NCBI GenBank assembly: GCA_035690725.1
Contig: DASSKF010000041.1
Location: 1 to 20,566, forward strand
Reading direction: 5' to 3'
Length of the DNA stretch: 20,566 bases
DNA from: DASSKF01 sp035690725
Lineage (GTDB): Bacteria > Actinomycetota > Actinomycetes > Actinomycetales > Dermatophilaceae
The notes below the pieces were generated by a model. That model saw only the letters and a list, made by a program, of their open reading frames with translations, was not told the origin of the DNA and searched no databases. Made by a program: the position numbers and the translations under genes. Shown piece by piece: positions 8,601 through 15,303 of the stretch. Position 1 is the first letter of the stretch; each line of letters starts with the position of its first letter.

Positions 8601-8657
8601 GTGCGTATCGCATCGGGAGCGCTGCTCCTCCTTCTCCGCCGCGGCGGGGCCCACTAG
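8601..8657 (+). CDS. leuA leader peptide (five consecutive Leu codons)
   Basis: A short frame from GTG 8601 to TAG 8655-8657 encodes 18 residues, MRIASGALLLLLRRGGAH, with five consecutive leucine codons CTG-CTC-CTC-CTT-CTC at 8622-8636. It lies 72 nt upstream of leuA on the same strand and directly behind a plausible promoter. Leader peptides rich in the end-product amino acid are a well-known sensor in attenuation, and comparative genomics has reported them upstream of actinobacterial leuA genes. When leucyl-tRNA is scarce the ribosome should stall on the Leu run and change the fold of the downstream RNA. The call rests on codon composition and position; translation of the frame is inferred. 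Confidence 0.8.
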   Translation: MRIASGALLLLLRRGGAH

Positions 8658-8721
8658 CCGGCCTGCCCTCGCCGCGGAGCTGGTCGTGCCTCGGGCCGGA
8701 CCCGATACGTGAGCGAGAAGG
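8630..8721 (+). promoter_or_regulatory. leuA leader RNA: overlapping helices and Shine-Dalgarno pairing
   Basis: Helix A pairs CCGCGGCG (8639-8646) with CGCCGCGG (8670-8677). Helix B pairs CCGGCC (8658-8663) with GGCCGG (8694-8699). Their order A-B-A'-B' is that of a pseudoknot. In addition, CCTTCTC within the Leu codons (8630-8636) is perfectly complementary to GAGAAGG (8715-8721), the leuA Shine-Dalgarno. Base pairing is read directly; function is inferred. Confidence 0.5.
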
Positions 8722-8729
8722 CAGAGACC

Positions 8730-10478
8730 ATGTTCCATCCTCAGCAGCCCAGCGGTATGCCGTTCGGCAAGTACCGCCCCTTCCACGAGCAGATCGTCGT
8801 CGACCTCCCCGACCGCACGTGGCCGGGCAACCGGGTCGAGCACGCCCCCCGCTGGTGCGCGGTCGACCTGCGGGACGGCAACCAGGCCCTCATCGACCCG
8901 ATGAACGCCGAGCGCAAGCTGCGCATGTTCGAGCTGCTCGTCGGCATGGGCTACAAGGAGATCGAGGTCGGCTTCCCCTCGGCGAGCCAGACCGACTACG
9001 ACTTCGTGCGCCACCTCATCGAGCAGGACCGGATCCCCGACGACGTCACCATCCAGGTGCTCACCCAGGCGCGCGACCACCTGATCGAGCGCACCTACGA
9101 CGCGATCCGCGGCGCGAAGCAGGCGATCGTCCACCTCTACAACTCCACCTCGGTGCTGCAGCGGCGCGTCGTGTTCGGCATGGACCAGGACGGCATCGTC
9201 GACATCGCGCTGCAGGGGGCGCGGCTGTGCCGCAAGCTCGAGGAGACCATCCCCGAGACGGCGATCACCTACGAGTACTCGCCGGAGTCCTACACCGGCA
9301 CCGAGCTCGAGTTCGCCGCGCGGATCTGCAACGAGGTCATGGAGGTCTTCGACCCGACGCCGGACCGCAAGCTCATCGTGAACCTGCCGGCGACCGTCGA
9401 GATGGCGACGCCGAACGTGTATGCCGACTCGATCGAGTGGATGTCGCGGCACCTGAACCGGCGCGAGAGCGTCGTGCTGTCACTGCACCCGCACAACGAC
9501 CGGGGCACCGCGGTCGCGGCCGCCGAGCTCGGCTACATGGCCGGTGCCGACCGGATCGAGGGCTGCCTGTTCGGCAACGGGGAGCGCACCGGCAACGTCT
9601 GCCTCGTCACGCTGGGCATGAACCTGTTCAGCCAGGGCATCGACCCGCAGATCGACTTCTCCGACATCGACGCGATCCGCCGCACCGTCGAGCACTGCAA
9701 CCAGCTGCCGGTGGGGGAGCGCCACCCCTACGGCGGCGACCTCGTCTACACCGCGTTCTCCGGCTCGCACCAGGACGCGATCAAGAAGGGCTTCGACCAC
9801 ATGGAGGTCGACGCGGCGGCGGCCGGCAAGGGCGTCGAGAAGATCCCGTGGGCGGTGCCGTACCTGCCGATCGACCCGCACGACGTGGGCCGCAGCTACG
9901 AGGCGGTCGTGCGCGTCAACAGCCAGTCCGGCAAGGGCGGCGTGTCCTACATCCTGAAGTCCGAGCACCAGCTGGACCTGCCGCGCCGGCTGCAGATCGA
10001 GTTCAGCGGTGTGGTGCAGCAGCACACCGACACCTCCGGCGGCGAGGTCGCGCCGGCCGCGCTGTGGGCGGCGTTCCAGGACGAGTACCTGCCCCGGACG
10101 GGCACCGGCGATCGCGCCTGGGGCCGCTTCTCCCCGGTCACGAGCACCATCGACAGTGCCGAGGACGGGTCCGACCACATCGTCGCGACGATGCTCGACC
10201 ACGGTGAGGAGATCACCGTCGAGGGCACCGGGAACGGCCCGATCCAGGCGTTCATCAACGCGCTCGCGCCGCTGGGCGTCGACGTGCGGGTCCTCGACTA
10301 CGCCGAGCACGCGATGTCCTCCGGTGAGTACGCGAACGCCGCGGCCTACGTCGAGTGCGCCGTCGGCGACCGGGTGCTCTGGGGCGTCGGCCTGCACTCC
10401 AGCATCGTCAAGGCCTCGCTCACGGCGATCCTGTCCGCGGTGAACCGGGCGGAGCGGGACACGACGACGGCCGCCTGA
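8730..10478 (+). CDS. leuA: 2-isopropylmalate synthase (type 2 LeuA)
   Basis: The product catalyses condensation of acetyl-CoA with 2-ketoisovalerate, the first committed step of leucine biosynthesis, in the cytoplasm. From ATG 8730 it is 582 aa; GTG 8709 would add 7 residues but has no Shine-Dalgarno, whereas ATG 8730 has AGAAGG 8 nt upstream. The HMGL-like TIM barrel shows DLRDGNQ (46-52, metal ligand D49), GFPSASQTD (81-89), SLHPHNDRGT (251-260, H253 and H255) and GNGERTGN (282-289). QSGKGGVSYI (399-408) lies in the linker subdomain. The C-terminal LeuA dimer/allosteric domain (about 465-575, with GNGP and YAEHAMSSG) should confer leucine feedback. The gene stands alone, with its own promoter and a leader peptide upstream and a hairpin downstream. 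Confidence 0.97.
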   Translation: MFHPQQPSGMPFGKYRPFHEQIVVDLPDRTWPGNRVEHAPRWCAVDLRDGNQALIDPMNAERKLRMFELLVGMGYKEIEVGFPSASQTDYDFVRHLIEQDRIPDDVTIQVLTQARDHLIERTYDAIRGAKQAIVHLYNSTSVLQRRVVFGMDQDGIVDIALQGARLCRKLEETIPETAITYEYSPESYTGTELEFAARICNEVMEVFDPTPDRKLIVNLPATVEMATPNVYADSIEWMSRHLNRRESVVLSLHPHNDRGTAVAAAELGYMAGADRIEGCLFGNGERTGNVCLVTLGMNLFSQGIDPQIDFSDIDAIRRTVEHCNQLPVGERHPYGGDLVYTAFSGSHQDAIKKGFDHMEVDAAAAGKGVEKIPWAVPYLPIDPHDVGRSYEAVVRVNSQSGKGGVSYILKSEHQLDLPRRLQIEFSGVVQQHTDTSGGEVAPAALWAAFQDEYLPRTGTGDRAWGRFSPVTSTIDSAEDGSDHIVATMLDHGEEITVEGTGNGPIQAFINALAPLGVDVRVLDYAEHAMSSGEYANAAAYVECAVGDRVLWGVGLHSSIVKASLTAILSAVNRAERDTTTAA

Positions 10479-10490
10479 GCGCGACCGACG

Positions 10491-10546
10491 ACCCGGTGGG
10501 TGGCATGTCGCGGCCCGGTTGCGGGCCGACACGCCACCCACCGGGT
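10491..10546. terminator. Long hairpin between convergent leuA and the MDMPI-like gene
   Basis: The left arm 10491-10517 (ACCCGGTGGGTGGC, one mismatch, TGTCG, 2-nt bulge, GCCCG) pairs with the right arm 10522-10546 around a 4-nt loop. About 24 base pairs form between the convergent stops of leuA (10478) and the following minus-strand gene (10557). No T-tract is present; a bidirectional terminator is inferred from position. Confidence 0.65.
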
Positions 10547-10556
10547 GGTCAGCGCG

Positions 10557-11369
10557 TCAGTTGATCGGCTGGGACAGGATCGCGCCGACCCGCTCCAGCG
10601 TGGCGGAGTCACCGTCGGTCGAGACCTCGCCCGACGGCGGGCGGTGCCACAGCCAGGCGTCCAGGTCCGCGGCGGTGCCGCTGATCGTGGCCGGGGCCTC
10701 GGCGCCGGCGGCGGGCGCCACGATCCCGATGTCGTCCTCGTCGACCTCGGCGCCGTCACCGTCGGCGTCCGGGTCGCGGCCGACGAAGCGACCGAGCGTG
10801 ACCCACCACTCGTCACCGGTGTCGGTCGCCCGGAACCGGACGAGCCGCCCCTCCTCGGGCGTGAACGTGCCCCACGGCGGGTGGCCGCCGAACATGACCG
10901 CCAGGGCCTCGAGGACGCCGTCCGCGGCGAGGGCGGGGTCGAGGTCGGTGCGCCGTCCGGTGGTCAGCTCGGCGTCCAGCCGGTGGATGAGCGCCTCGTG
11001 CGCCTGCCGCCGTCGGGTGAACCCGGCCGTCTGCTCGCTGCTCCAGGTCCACGCCGGCGTCTCCGGTGACGTGGCACCGAGGGCCTGCTGCAGCTCGCCG
11101 CTGGACCGGTCGAAGAACGCGAGCAGTGCGACCCGGTCGGCCGGCCGCTCCGGGTGCTCGAGCGAGGACACCTCGGAGCCGTCCGTGATGGGGCCGCCGA
11201 CGACCCGGGACCAGAACCACTGCACCTCCGCCAGGTGCCACAGCAGGTCGTCGGCCGTCCAGCCCGGGCAGCTCGGGACCGCGCTGCCCGGGTCGGCGTC
11301 GCGCAGGACCTCCCGGAACCGGGCGGAATCGCGGCTGAGGTGGTCGAGGTAGTCGAGGTCGTCGCTCAT
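10557..11369 (-). CDS. Maleylpyruvate isomerase (MDMPI)/DinB-fold family protein
   Basis: The 270-aa product shows the N-terminal mycothiol-dependent maleylpyruvate isomerase signature VPSCPGWTADDLLWHLAEVQ (31-50), with a metal-ligand histidine at 45. A second helix, HEALIHRLDAE, carries the remaining Glu and His ligands of the DinB four-helix bundle. The C-terminal part resembles the MDMPI_C domain and includes an acidic insert (DPDADGDGAEVDEDD). Members use mycothiol, the actinobacterial thiol, and most have unknown substrates, so ring-cleavage isomerase activity should not be assumed. TAGGTT lies 6 nt upstream of ATG 11369, indicating a leaderless transcript and supporting this start. The gene follows the alkB-like gene on the same strand but probably has its own promoter. 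Confidence 0.88.
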   Translation of the reverse strand: MSDDLDYLDHLSRDSARFREVLRDADPGSAVPSCPGWTADDLLWHLAEVQWFWSRVVGGPITDGSEVSSLEHPERPADRVALLAFFDRSSGELQQALGATSPETPAWTWSSEQTAGFTRRRQAHEALIHRLDAELTTGRRTDLDPALAADGVLEALAVMFGGHPPWGTFTPEEGRLVRFRATDTGDEWWVTLGRFVGRDPDADGDGAEVDEDDIGIVAPAAGAEAPATISGTAADLDAWLWHRPPSGEVSTDGDSATLERVGAILSQPIN

Positions 11370-11375
11370 CCGGAC

Positions 11376-11381
11376 AACCTA
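11376..11381 (-). promoter_or_regulatory. -10 element, leaderless MDMPI-like gene
   Basis: TAGGTT on the minus strand lies 6 nt before ATG 11369. The -35 region is poorly conserved. Spacing equals that seen at four other starts in the window. Confidence 0.5.
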
Positions 11382-11474
11382 TCGGCGACCGCGGGGCGTC
11401 CTCACCCGACTTGTTGGCAGGTCCGGTCACTGCCGCAACCGGGGCTTGACCGCGGAGGTCGTTCCCGGGCGTCG

Positions 11475-12104
11475 TCACCGGACGCCGCGGGGGCGGAACT
11501 GGATGCTGATGCGCGGCCCGGTCGGCGTGCCCGACTTCGGGATGCAGTGCTCCCAGGTGCGCTGGCAGGAGCCGCCCATGACGATGAGGTCGCCGTGGCC
11601 GAGGACGTGGCGGAGGCTGTGGCCGCCGCCGCGGGGCCGCAGCAGGAGCGGCCGAGGCGTGCCGACCGAGACGATCGCCACCATGGTGTCCTCGGTGCGG
11701 CTGCGGCCGATCGTGTCGCCGTGCCAGGCGACGCTGTCCCGGCCGTCCCTGTAGAGGCACAGCCCGGCCGTGCGGAACGGCTCGCCGAGCTCGTCCGCGT
11801 AGTGGTCGCTGAGGGCCCCTCGCGCCGCGGTCAGCAGCGGGTGCGGGAGCGGGTCGTCCTCGCCGTAGAACGAGAGCAGGCGGGGGACGTCCACCGTCCG
11901 CTCGTACATCCGGCGCCGCTCAGCCGTCCACGGCACGTCGTCGTGCAGCCGGCCGAACAGCTCGTCGGACCCGGTCACCCAGCCCGGGCGCACGTCGACC
12001 CACGCGCCGCGGGTCAGGACGGTGCGGTGCACGGAGCCGGCCAGCCGGCGCAGCCCGAGCTCGTCGACCTGGTCGAGCAGGGATCCCTGGAGCGCGGTGC
12101 TCAT
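11475..12104 (-). CDS. AlkB-family 2-oxoglutarate/Fe(II) dioxygenase
   Basis: A 209-aa protein of normal AlkB length. The iron triad is H128-x-D130 (SVAWHGDTIG) and H186 (TWEHCIPK). The 2-oxoglutarate-binding arginines fit R198 and R204 (GPRISIQFR). LYRDGRDSVAWHGD is the bacterial/eukaryotic AlkB-type loop; where E. coli AlkB has an asparagine before LY/RY, this protein has Cys116, as I recall for an actinobacterial subgroup. Enzymes of this family oxidatively remove small alkyl adducts from DNA or RNA bases. ATG 12104 is preceded at 6 nt by TAGGAT, so a leaderless start is likely. An imperfect SOS-box-like sequence lies just upstream. Whether it repairs DNA, RNA or both cannot be told from sequence. 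Confidence 0.92.
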   Translation of the reverse strand: MSTALQGSLLDQVDELGLRRLAGSVHRTVLTRGAWVDVRPGWVTGSDELFGRLHDDVPWTAERRRMYERTVDVPRLLSFYGEDDPLPHPLLTAARGALSDHYADELGEPFRTAGLCLYRDGRDSVAWHGDTIGRSRTEDTMVAIVSVGTPRPLLLRPRGGGHSLRHVLGHGDLIVMGGSCQRTWEHCIPKSGTPTGPRISIQFRPRGVR

Positions 12105-12110
12105 GGCCTC

Positions 12111-12141
12111 ATCCTAGCCACAGTTCGAACACTTGTCGCAA
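12111..12141 (-). promoter_or_regulatory. Candidate alkB-like promoter with imperfect LexA-box-like dyad
   Basis: The minus-strand -10 is TAGGAT (12116-12111), 6 nt before ATG 12104. A possible -35, TTGCGA, lies at 12141-12136 with a long 19-bp spacer. Within this stretch TCGAAC-N4-GTCGCA (12125-12140, plus strand) matches the actinobacterial SOS box TCGAAC-N4-GTTCGA perfectly in one half and at only 3 of 6 in the other. Confidence 0.4.
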
Positions 12142-12247
12142 GCGTCCTGCGTGCACGCGACTCGTGCCGAGGTCATGCGGCGCGGTGCGAGCGGGACTCG
12201 CGGGACGGCATACCGACGCGGGAGGGGCCAGGGAGGACAATGGGGAG

Positions 12248-12976
12248 GTGCCCCTCTACCGCGACGCCGGCATCGTGCTGCGCACCCAGAAGCTGGGTGA
12301 GGCCGACCGGATCGTCACCCTGCTGACGCGCTCGCGCGGCAAGGTGCGCGCGGTCGCGAAGGGGGTGCGTCGCACCAGGTCGCGCTTCGGCGCCCGGCTC
12401 GAGCCGTTCATGGTCGTGGACGTGCAGTGCTACGAAGGCCGTTCGCTGGACACGATCACCCAGGCCGAGACGCTCGCGCCGTACGGCGACCCGATCGCGC
12501 GGGACTACGTCACCTACACCTCGGCCACGGTGATGCTCGAGACCGCCGACCGGCTCACCGAGGAGGGCGAGCCCGCGGCGCAGCAGTTCCGGCTGCTCGC
12601 GGGGGCGCTGTCCTCGCTGGCCGCGGAGGAGCACGACGCGCGGCTGGTGATGGACGCCTACCTGCTGCGGTCGCTGGCGATCGCCGGGTGGGCACCGAGC
12701 TTCGTCGACTGCGCCCGCTGCGGCGCCCCGGGCCCGCACCTGGCGTTCCACGTCGGCTCCGGGGGCGCGGTCTGCCCGTCCTGCCGCACACCGGGGTCGG
12801 CGGCGCCGCACCGCCTCACGATGGAGCTGCTCGCGGCGCTGCTCAGCGGCGACTGGCAGCTCGCCGACGCGAGTGGACCGGCCCAGCGTCGCGAGGGGAG
12901 CGGGCTGGTGTCGGCGTTCCTGCAGTGGCACCTCGAGCGCGGCGTGCGATCGTTGCGCCTGGTCGACCGCACCTGA
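12248..12976 (+). CDS. recO: DNA repair protein RecO
   Basis: The 242-aa product starts at GTG 12248 with the typical N-terminus PLYRDAGIVLRTQKLGEADRIVTLLTRSRGK and an OB fold over about 1-80. A four-cysteine zinc site is formed by C155-x2-C158 and C176-x2-C179 (CARCGAP ... CPSC). RecO loads RecA onto SSB-coated single-stranded DNA in the RecFOR pathway. The start is supported by GACAAT exactly 6 nt upstream, resembling the leaderless arrangement elsewhere here; GGGAGG at 12231-12236 is a distant alternative ribosome site. uppS follows after 52 nt on the same strand, the conserved actinobacterial order. Confidence 0.95.
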   Translation: MPLYRDAGIVLRTQKLGEADRIVTLLTRSRGKVRAVAKGVRRTRSRFGARLEPFMVVDVQCYEGRSLDTITQAETLAPYGDPIARDYVTYTSATVMLETADRLTEEGEPAAQQFRLLAGALSSLAAEEHDARLVMDAYLLRSLAIAGWAPSFVDCARCGAPGPHLAFHVGSGGAVCPSCRTPGSAAPHRLTMELLAALLSGDWQLADASGPAQRREGSGLVSAFLQWHLERGVRSLRLVDRT

Positions 12977-13028
12977 CCCCCGCCCCGGCCTGACCCGCCC
13001 CGGCCCCCGCCCCGACCGCAGGAGAGGT

Positions 13029-13808
13029 ATGACGCCCACGCCCCCCTTCCCGCACCCCAGCGGTGCCCGGCCCCCGCAGGTCCCGCCGGAGCTCGTGCCG
13101 AACCACGTCGCGATCGTCATGGACGGCAACGGGCGCTGGGCCAACGCGCGGGGACTGCCCCGGACCAGGGGGCACGAGGCGGGGGAGGCCTCGCTGCTGG
13201 ACGTGGTCGCCGGCGCGATCGAGATCGGGGTCACGCACATCTCGGCGTACGCGTTCTCGACCGAGAACTGGAAGCGGTCACCGGACGAGGTGCGGTTCCT
13301 CATGGGCTTCAACCGGGACGTGATCCGGCGCCGGCGCGACCAGATGCACGAGTGGGGCGTGCGGGTGCGCTGGGCCGGCCGGCGGCCGCGGCTGTGGCGG
13401 TCGGTGATCAAGGAGCTCGAGGTCGCCCAGGAGCTGACCAGGGACAACGACGTCCTGACGCTGACGATGTGCGTGAACTACGGCGGCCGCGGCGAGATCG
13501 TCGAGGCCACCCGGCAGATCGCCGAGCTCGCCCGCGACGGGCGGCTCAAGCCGTCCTCGATCGACGAGCGCACCATTGCCAAGCACCTGCACGACCCGAC
13601 GATGCCCGACGTCGACCTGTTCCTGCGCTCCTCGGGCGAGCAGCGCACGAGCAACTTCCTGCTGTGGCAGTCGGCCTACGCGGAGATGGTGTTCCTCGAC
13701 ACGCTGTGGCCGGACTTCGACCGGCGCGACCTGTGGCGGGGGATCGAGGTCTACGCCTCGCGGGACCGGCGCTACGGCGGTGCCGTCGACCGCTCCGCCG
13801 CAACCTAG
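13029..13808 (+). CDS. uppS: Isoprenyl (undecaprenyl) diphosphate synthase
   Basis: The 259-aa cis-prenyltransferase starts at ATG 13029 behind AGGAGAGG. Signature elements are HVAIVMDGNGRWA (26-38; catalytic D32), AFSTENW (75-81), MCVNYGGRGEI (147-157) and DLFLRSSGEQRTSNFLLWQSAYAEM (pyrophosphate-binding R200 and R206). It condenses isopentenyl diphosphate to make the C50-C55 polyprenyl carrier for peptidoglycan and arabinan/teichoic acid assembly, at the membrane surface. Chain length (deca- versus undecaprenyl) cannot be predicted from these motifs. It follows recO as in M. tuberculosis. Its stop codon lies inside the outer arm of a complex palindromic repeat. Confidence 0.95.
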   Translation: MTPTPPFPHPSGARPPQVPPELVPNHVAIVMDGNGRWANARGLPRTRGHEAGEASLLDVVAGAIEIGVTHISAYAFSTENWKRSPDEVRFLMGFNRDVIRRRRDQMHEWGVRVRWAGRRPRLWRSVIKELEVAQELTRDNDVLTLTMCVNYGGRGEIVEATRQIAELARDGRLKPSSIDERTIAKHLHDPTMPDVDLFLRSSGEQRTSNFLLWQSAYAEMVFLDTLWPDFDRRDLWRGIEVYASRDRRYGGAVDRSAAT

Positions 13809-13904
13809 GGACTTTCCCGCCGACCTCGGGAGAAATCTCCCGAGGTGCGTCGGAAAGTCCCGAGGTGCGTCGGAAAGTCCCGAGGTGCGCGGGAGAGTCC
13901 CTAG
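13804..13904. terminator. Composite palindrome between convergent uppS and zur, with both stop codons inside
   Basis: Outer arms 13804-13820 and 13888-13904 pair at 16 of 17 positions (CCTAGGGACTTTCCCGC against its near complement). The uppS TAG (13806-13808) and the zur TAG (13903-13901) both lie inside these arms. The inner palindrome ACCTCGGGAGA / TCTCCCGAGGT brackets a 2-base centre near 13834-13835. The left arm can also pair with each of the tandem copies to its right, so several alternative hairpins exist. There is no T-tract; a bidirectional terminator is inferred. Confidence 0.6.
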
Positions 13905-13917
13905 GTCCGCGAGTGGG
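13838..13917. repeat. 20-bp tandem repeat, four units, two identical
   Basis: TCCCGAGGTGCGTCGGAAAG at 13838-13857 is repeated exactly at 13858-13877. It is followed by a diverged copy at 13878-13897 (TCCCGAGGTGCGCGGGAGAG) and a decayed copy at 13898-13917. The last copy enters the 3' end of the zur reading frame. The units form the right half of the composite palindrome. Confidence 0.85.
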
Positions 13918-14302
13918 CGCAGTCGGCGCAGGTGCCCGTGATCTCCAGGGTGTGCTCGACGTCGGAGAACCCGTGCGCGGCGGCCACCGCGTCGGTCCAC
14001 CGCTCGACCGTCGGCCCCTCCACCTCGACCGTCCGGCCGCAGACCCGGCAGACCAGGTGGTGGTGGTGCCCGGTGCTGCACCGGCGGTAGACGGCCTCGC
14101 CGTCCTCGGTCCGCAGCACGTCGATGTCGCCCTCGGCGGCCAGCGCCTGCAGCGTCCGGTAGACGGTCGCCAGCCCCACGGTCTCGCCGGAGTGCCGCAG
14201 CCGGGCGTGCAGCTCCTGCGCCGAGCTGAAGTCCTCGGTGTCCTCCAGCAGCGCGGTCACCGCCGCCTGCTGCCGCGTCGGTCGACGCCCCTTGTCGGTC
14301 AT
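13901..14302 (-). CDS. zur: Fur-family zinc uptake regulator Zur
   Basis: A 133-aa Fur-family repressor. The N-terminal winged helix includes RQQAAVTALLE and the recognition-helix region ETVGLATVYRTLQALAAEG (40-58). The metal/dimer domain contains the HHHHLVC stretch (79-85), CRVCG (85-89), GFSDVEHTLEITG (111-123) and CADC (125-128); the two CxxC pairs form the structural zinc site. Among Fur proteins (Fur, Zur, PerR, Mur), Zur is indicated by its position as the last gene of znuA-znuC-znuB and by the Zur-like box upstream of znuA. The ATG at 14302 overlaps the znuB stop by one base, so it is translated with the transporter and is probably autoregulated. M. tuberculosis has its furB/zur at the equivalent position. 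Confidence 0.92.
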   Translation of the reverse strand: MTDKGRRPTRQQAAVTALLEDTEDFSSAQELHARLRHSGETVGLATVYRTLQALAAEGDIDVLRTEDGEAVYRRCSTGHHHHLVCRVCGRTVEVEGPTVERWTDAVAAAHGFSDVEHTLEITGTCADCAHSRT

Positions 14303-15303
14303 CACTTCCTCGCCCTCTGCTCGCTCGGCCGCCCCGGGCCGAGGTCGTGCTCGTCGTAGTGGGCCCCGTGCGGGGCGTGCCGGTGCCCGTCGTGCAGGTA
14401 GTCCACGTGGTCGTCGTGCTCGACCGCCGGGTGCCCGCAGCCGGGGCCGTGCTCGTGGTCGTGCTGCTCGGCCTCCTGGTGGCTGCGTGAGCGCAGCCGC
14501 GCGGCGACCCCGGCTCCGGCCGAGCAGCCCAGGAAGACCACGATCGTGAGGATGACGATCGTGCCGCCCGAGGGGGTCGCCGCATAGAAGGAGACCGCCA
14601 CCCCGCCGACGCTCGCGAGCAGGCCGATCGCCACGGCCCACCGCGTGGCGGCCCGGAAGCTGCGGGCGACCAGCTGGGCAGCGGCGTTGGGGACGATCAT
14701 CAGCGCGCTGATGAGCAGCAGCCCGATGATGCGCATCGCCACGACCACGGTCACGGCGGTGAGGACCGCGAGCGCGATGTTGAGCGCGAGCACCGGCAGC
14801 CCGCTGGCGCGCGCGTACTCCTCGTCGTTGGCCACCGCGAACAGCCGCGGCCGCAGTGCCCAGGTCGCCAGCACCACGACGACCGCCAGGACCGCGAACA
14901 TCACCAGGTCGCCGGTGCTCGTCGTGGTGATGGCACCGAAGAGGTATGCCGTGAGGCTGGCACTGCTGCCCCCGCTCGCCCGGCTGATGATCACCACACC
15001 GGCGGCGATGCCGCCGTAGAACATCACGGCGAGGGCCACGTCGCCGCTGGTCCGGCCCCGGGCGCGGATCAGCTCGACGAGCACCGCGAGGGCGACGGCG
15101 GCGATGAGCGCCGTGAGCACCGGTGAGGTGCTGGTCACCACGCCGATCGCCACGCCGGCGAGGGCGACGTGGCCCATGCCGTCGCCGACGAGGGACAGGC
15201 GGCGCTGCACGAGGAAGATGCCGACCATGGGCGCGGCGATCCCGACGAGCAGCGCCGCGATGAGCGCTCGTTGCATGAAGTCGTAGGCGAGCAGGTCAAG
15301 CAC
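14302..15303 (-). CDS. znuB: Zinc ABC transporter permease with His-rich C-terminal tail
   Basis: The 333-aa ABC-3 family permease has eight to nine hydrophobic helices. The conserved front reads RALIAALLVGIAAPMVGIFLVQRRLSLVGDGMGHVALAGVAIG, and RIIGLLLISALMIVPNAAAQLVARSF corresponds to the ATPase-contact/helix region. The GTG start at 15303 lies within the end of znuC (8-nt overlap). The last 60 residues (274-333) extend beyond the usual permease end and contain 13 histidines and one cysteine (for example HDHEHGPGCGHP, HDGHRHAPHGAHYDEHD). Such a tail is expected to bind zinc and probably lies in the cytoplasm. Together with ZnuA and ZnuC it forms a high-affinity Zn(II) importer; Mn(II) is the main alternative, but the Zur context favours zinc. 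Confidence 0.93.
   Translation of the reverse strand: MLDLLAYDFMQRALIAALLVGIAAPMVGIFLVQRRLSLVGDGMGHVALAGVAIGVVTSTSPVLTALIAAVALAVLVELIRARGRTSGDVALAVMFYGGIAAGVVIISRASGGSSASLTAYLFGAITTTSTGDLVMFAVLAVVVVLATWALRPRLFAVANDEEYARASGLPVLALNIALAVLTAVTVVVAMRIIGLLLISALMIVPNAAAQLVARSFRAATRWAVAIGLLASVGGVAVSFYAATPSGGTIVILTIVVFLGCSAGAGVAARLRSRSHQEAEQHDHEHGPGCGHPAVEHDDHVDYLHDGHRHAPHGAHYDEHDLGPGRPSEQRARK

Noticed and set aside
8657..8729. Classical intrinsic terminator in the leuA leader
   Set aside because: The helices found are not followed by any T-rich run, so a transcriptional attenuator of the enteric type is not supported.
8435..8729. tRNA, small RNA gene or insertion-element remnant in the longest gene-poor stretch
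   Set aside because: No cloverleaf, CCA end, terminal repeats or target duplication could be seen; the palindrome and leader peptide explain the stretch.
12133..12150. PafBC/RecA-NDp-type damage promoter (TTGTCG on the plus strand) for recO
   Set aside because: TTGTCG is present at 12133, but no TANNNT follows at the required distance, and the recO start is about 100 bp further on.
13838..13917. Possible CRISPR-like array
   Set aside because: The 20-bp units are directly adjacent with no spacers, decay quickly, and there are no cas genes.
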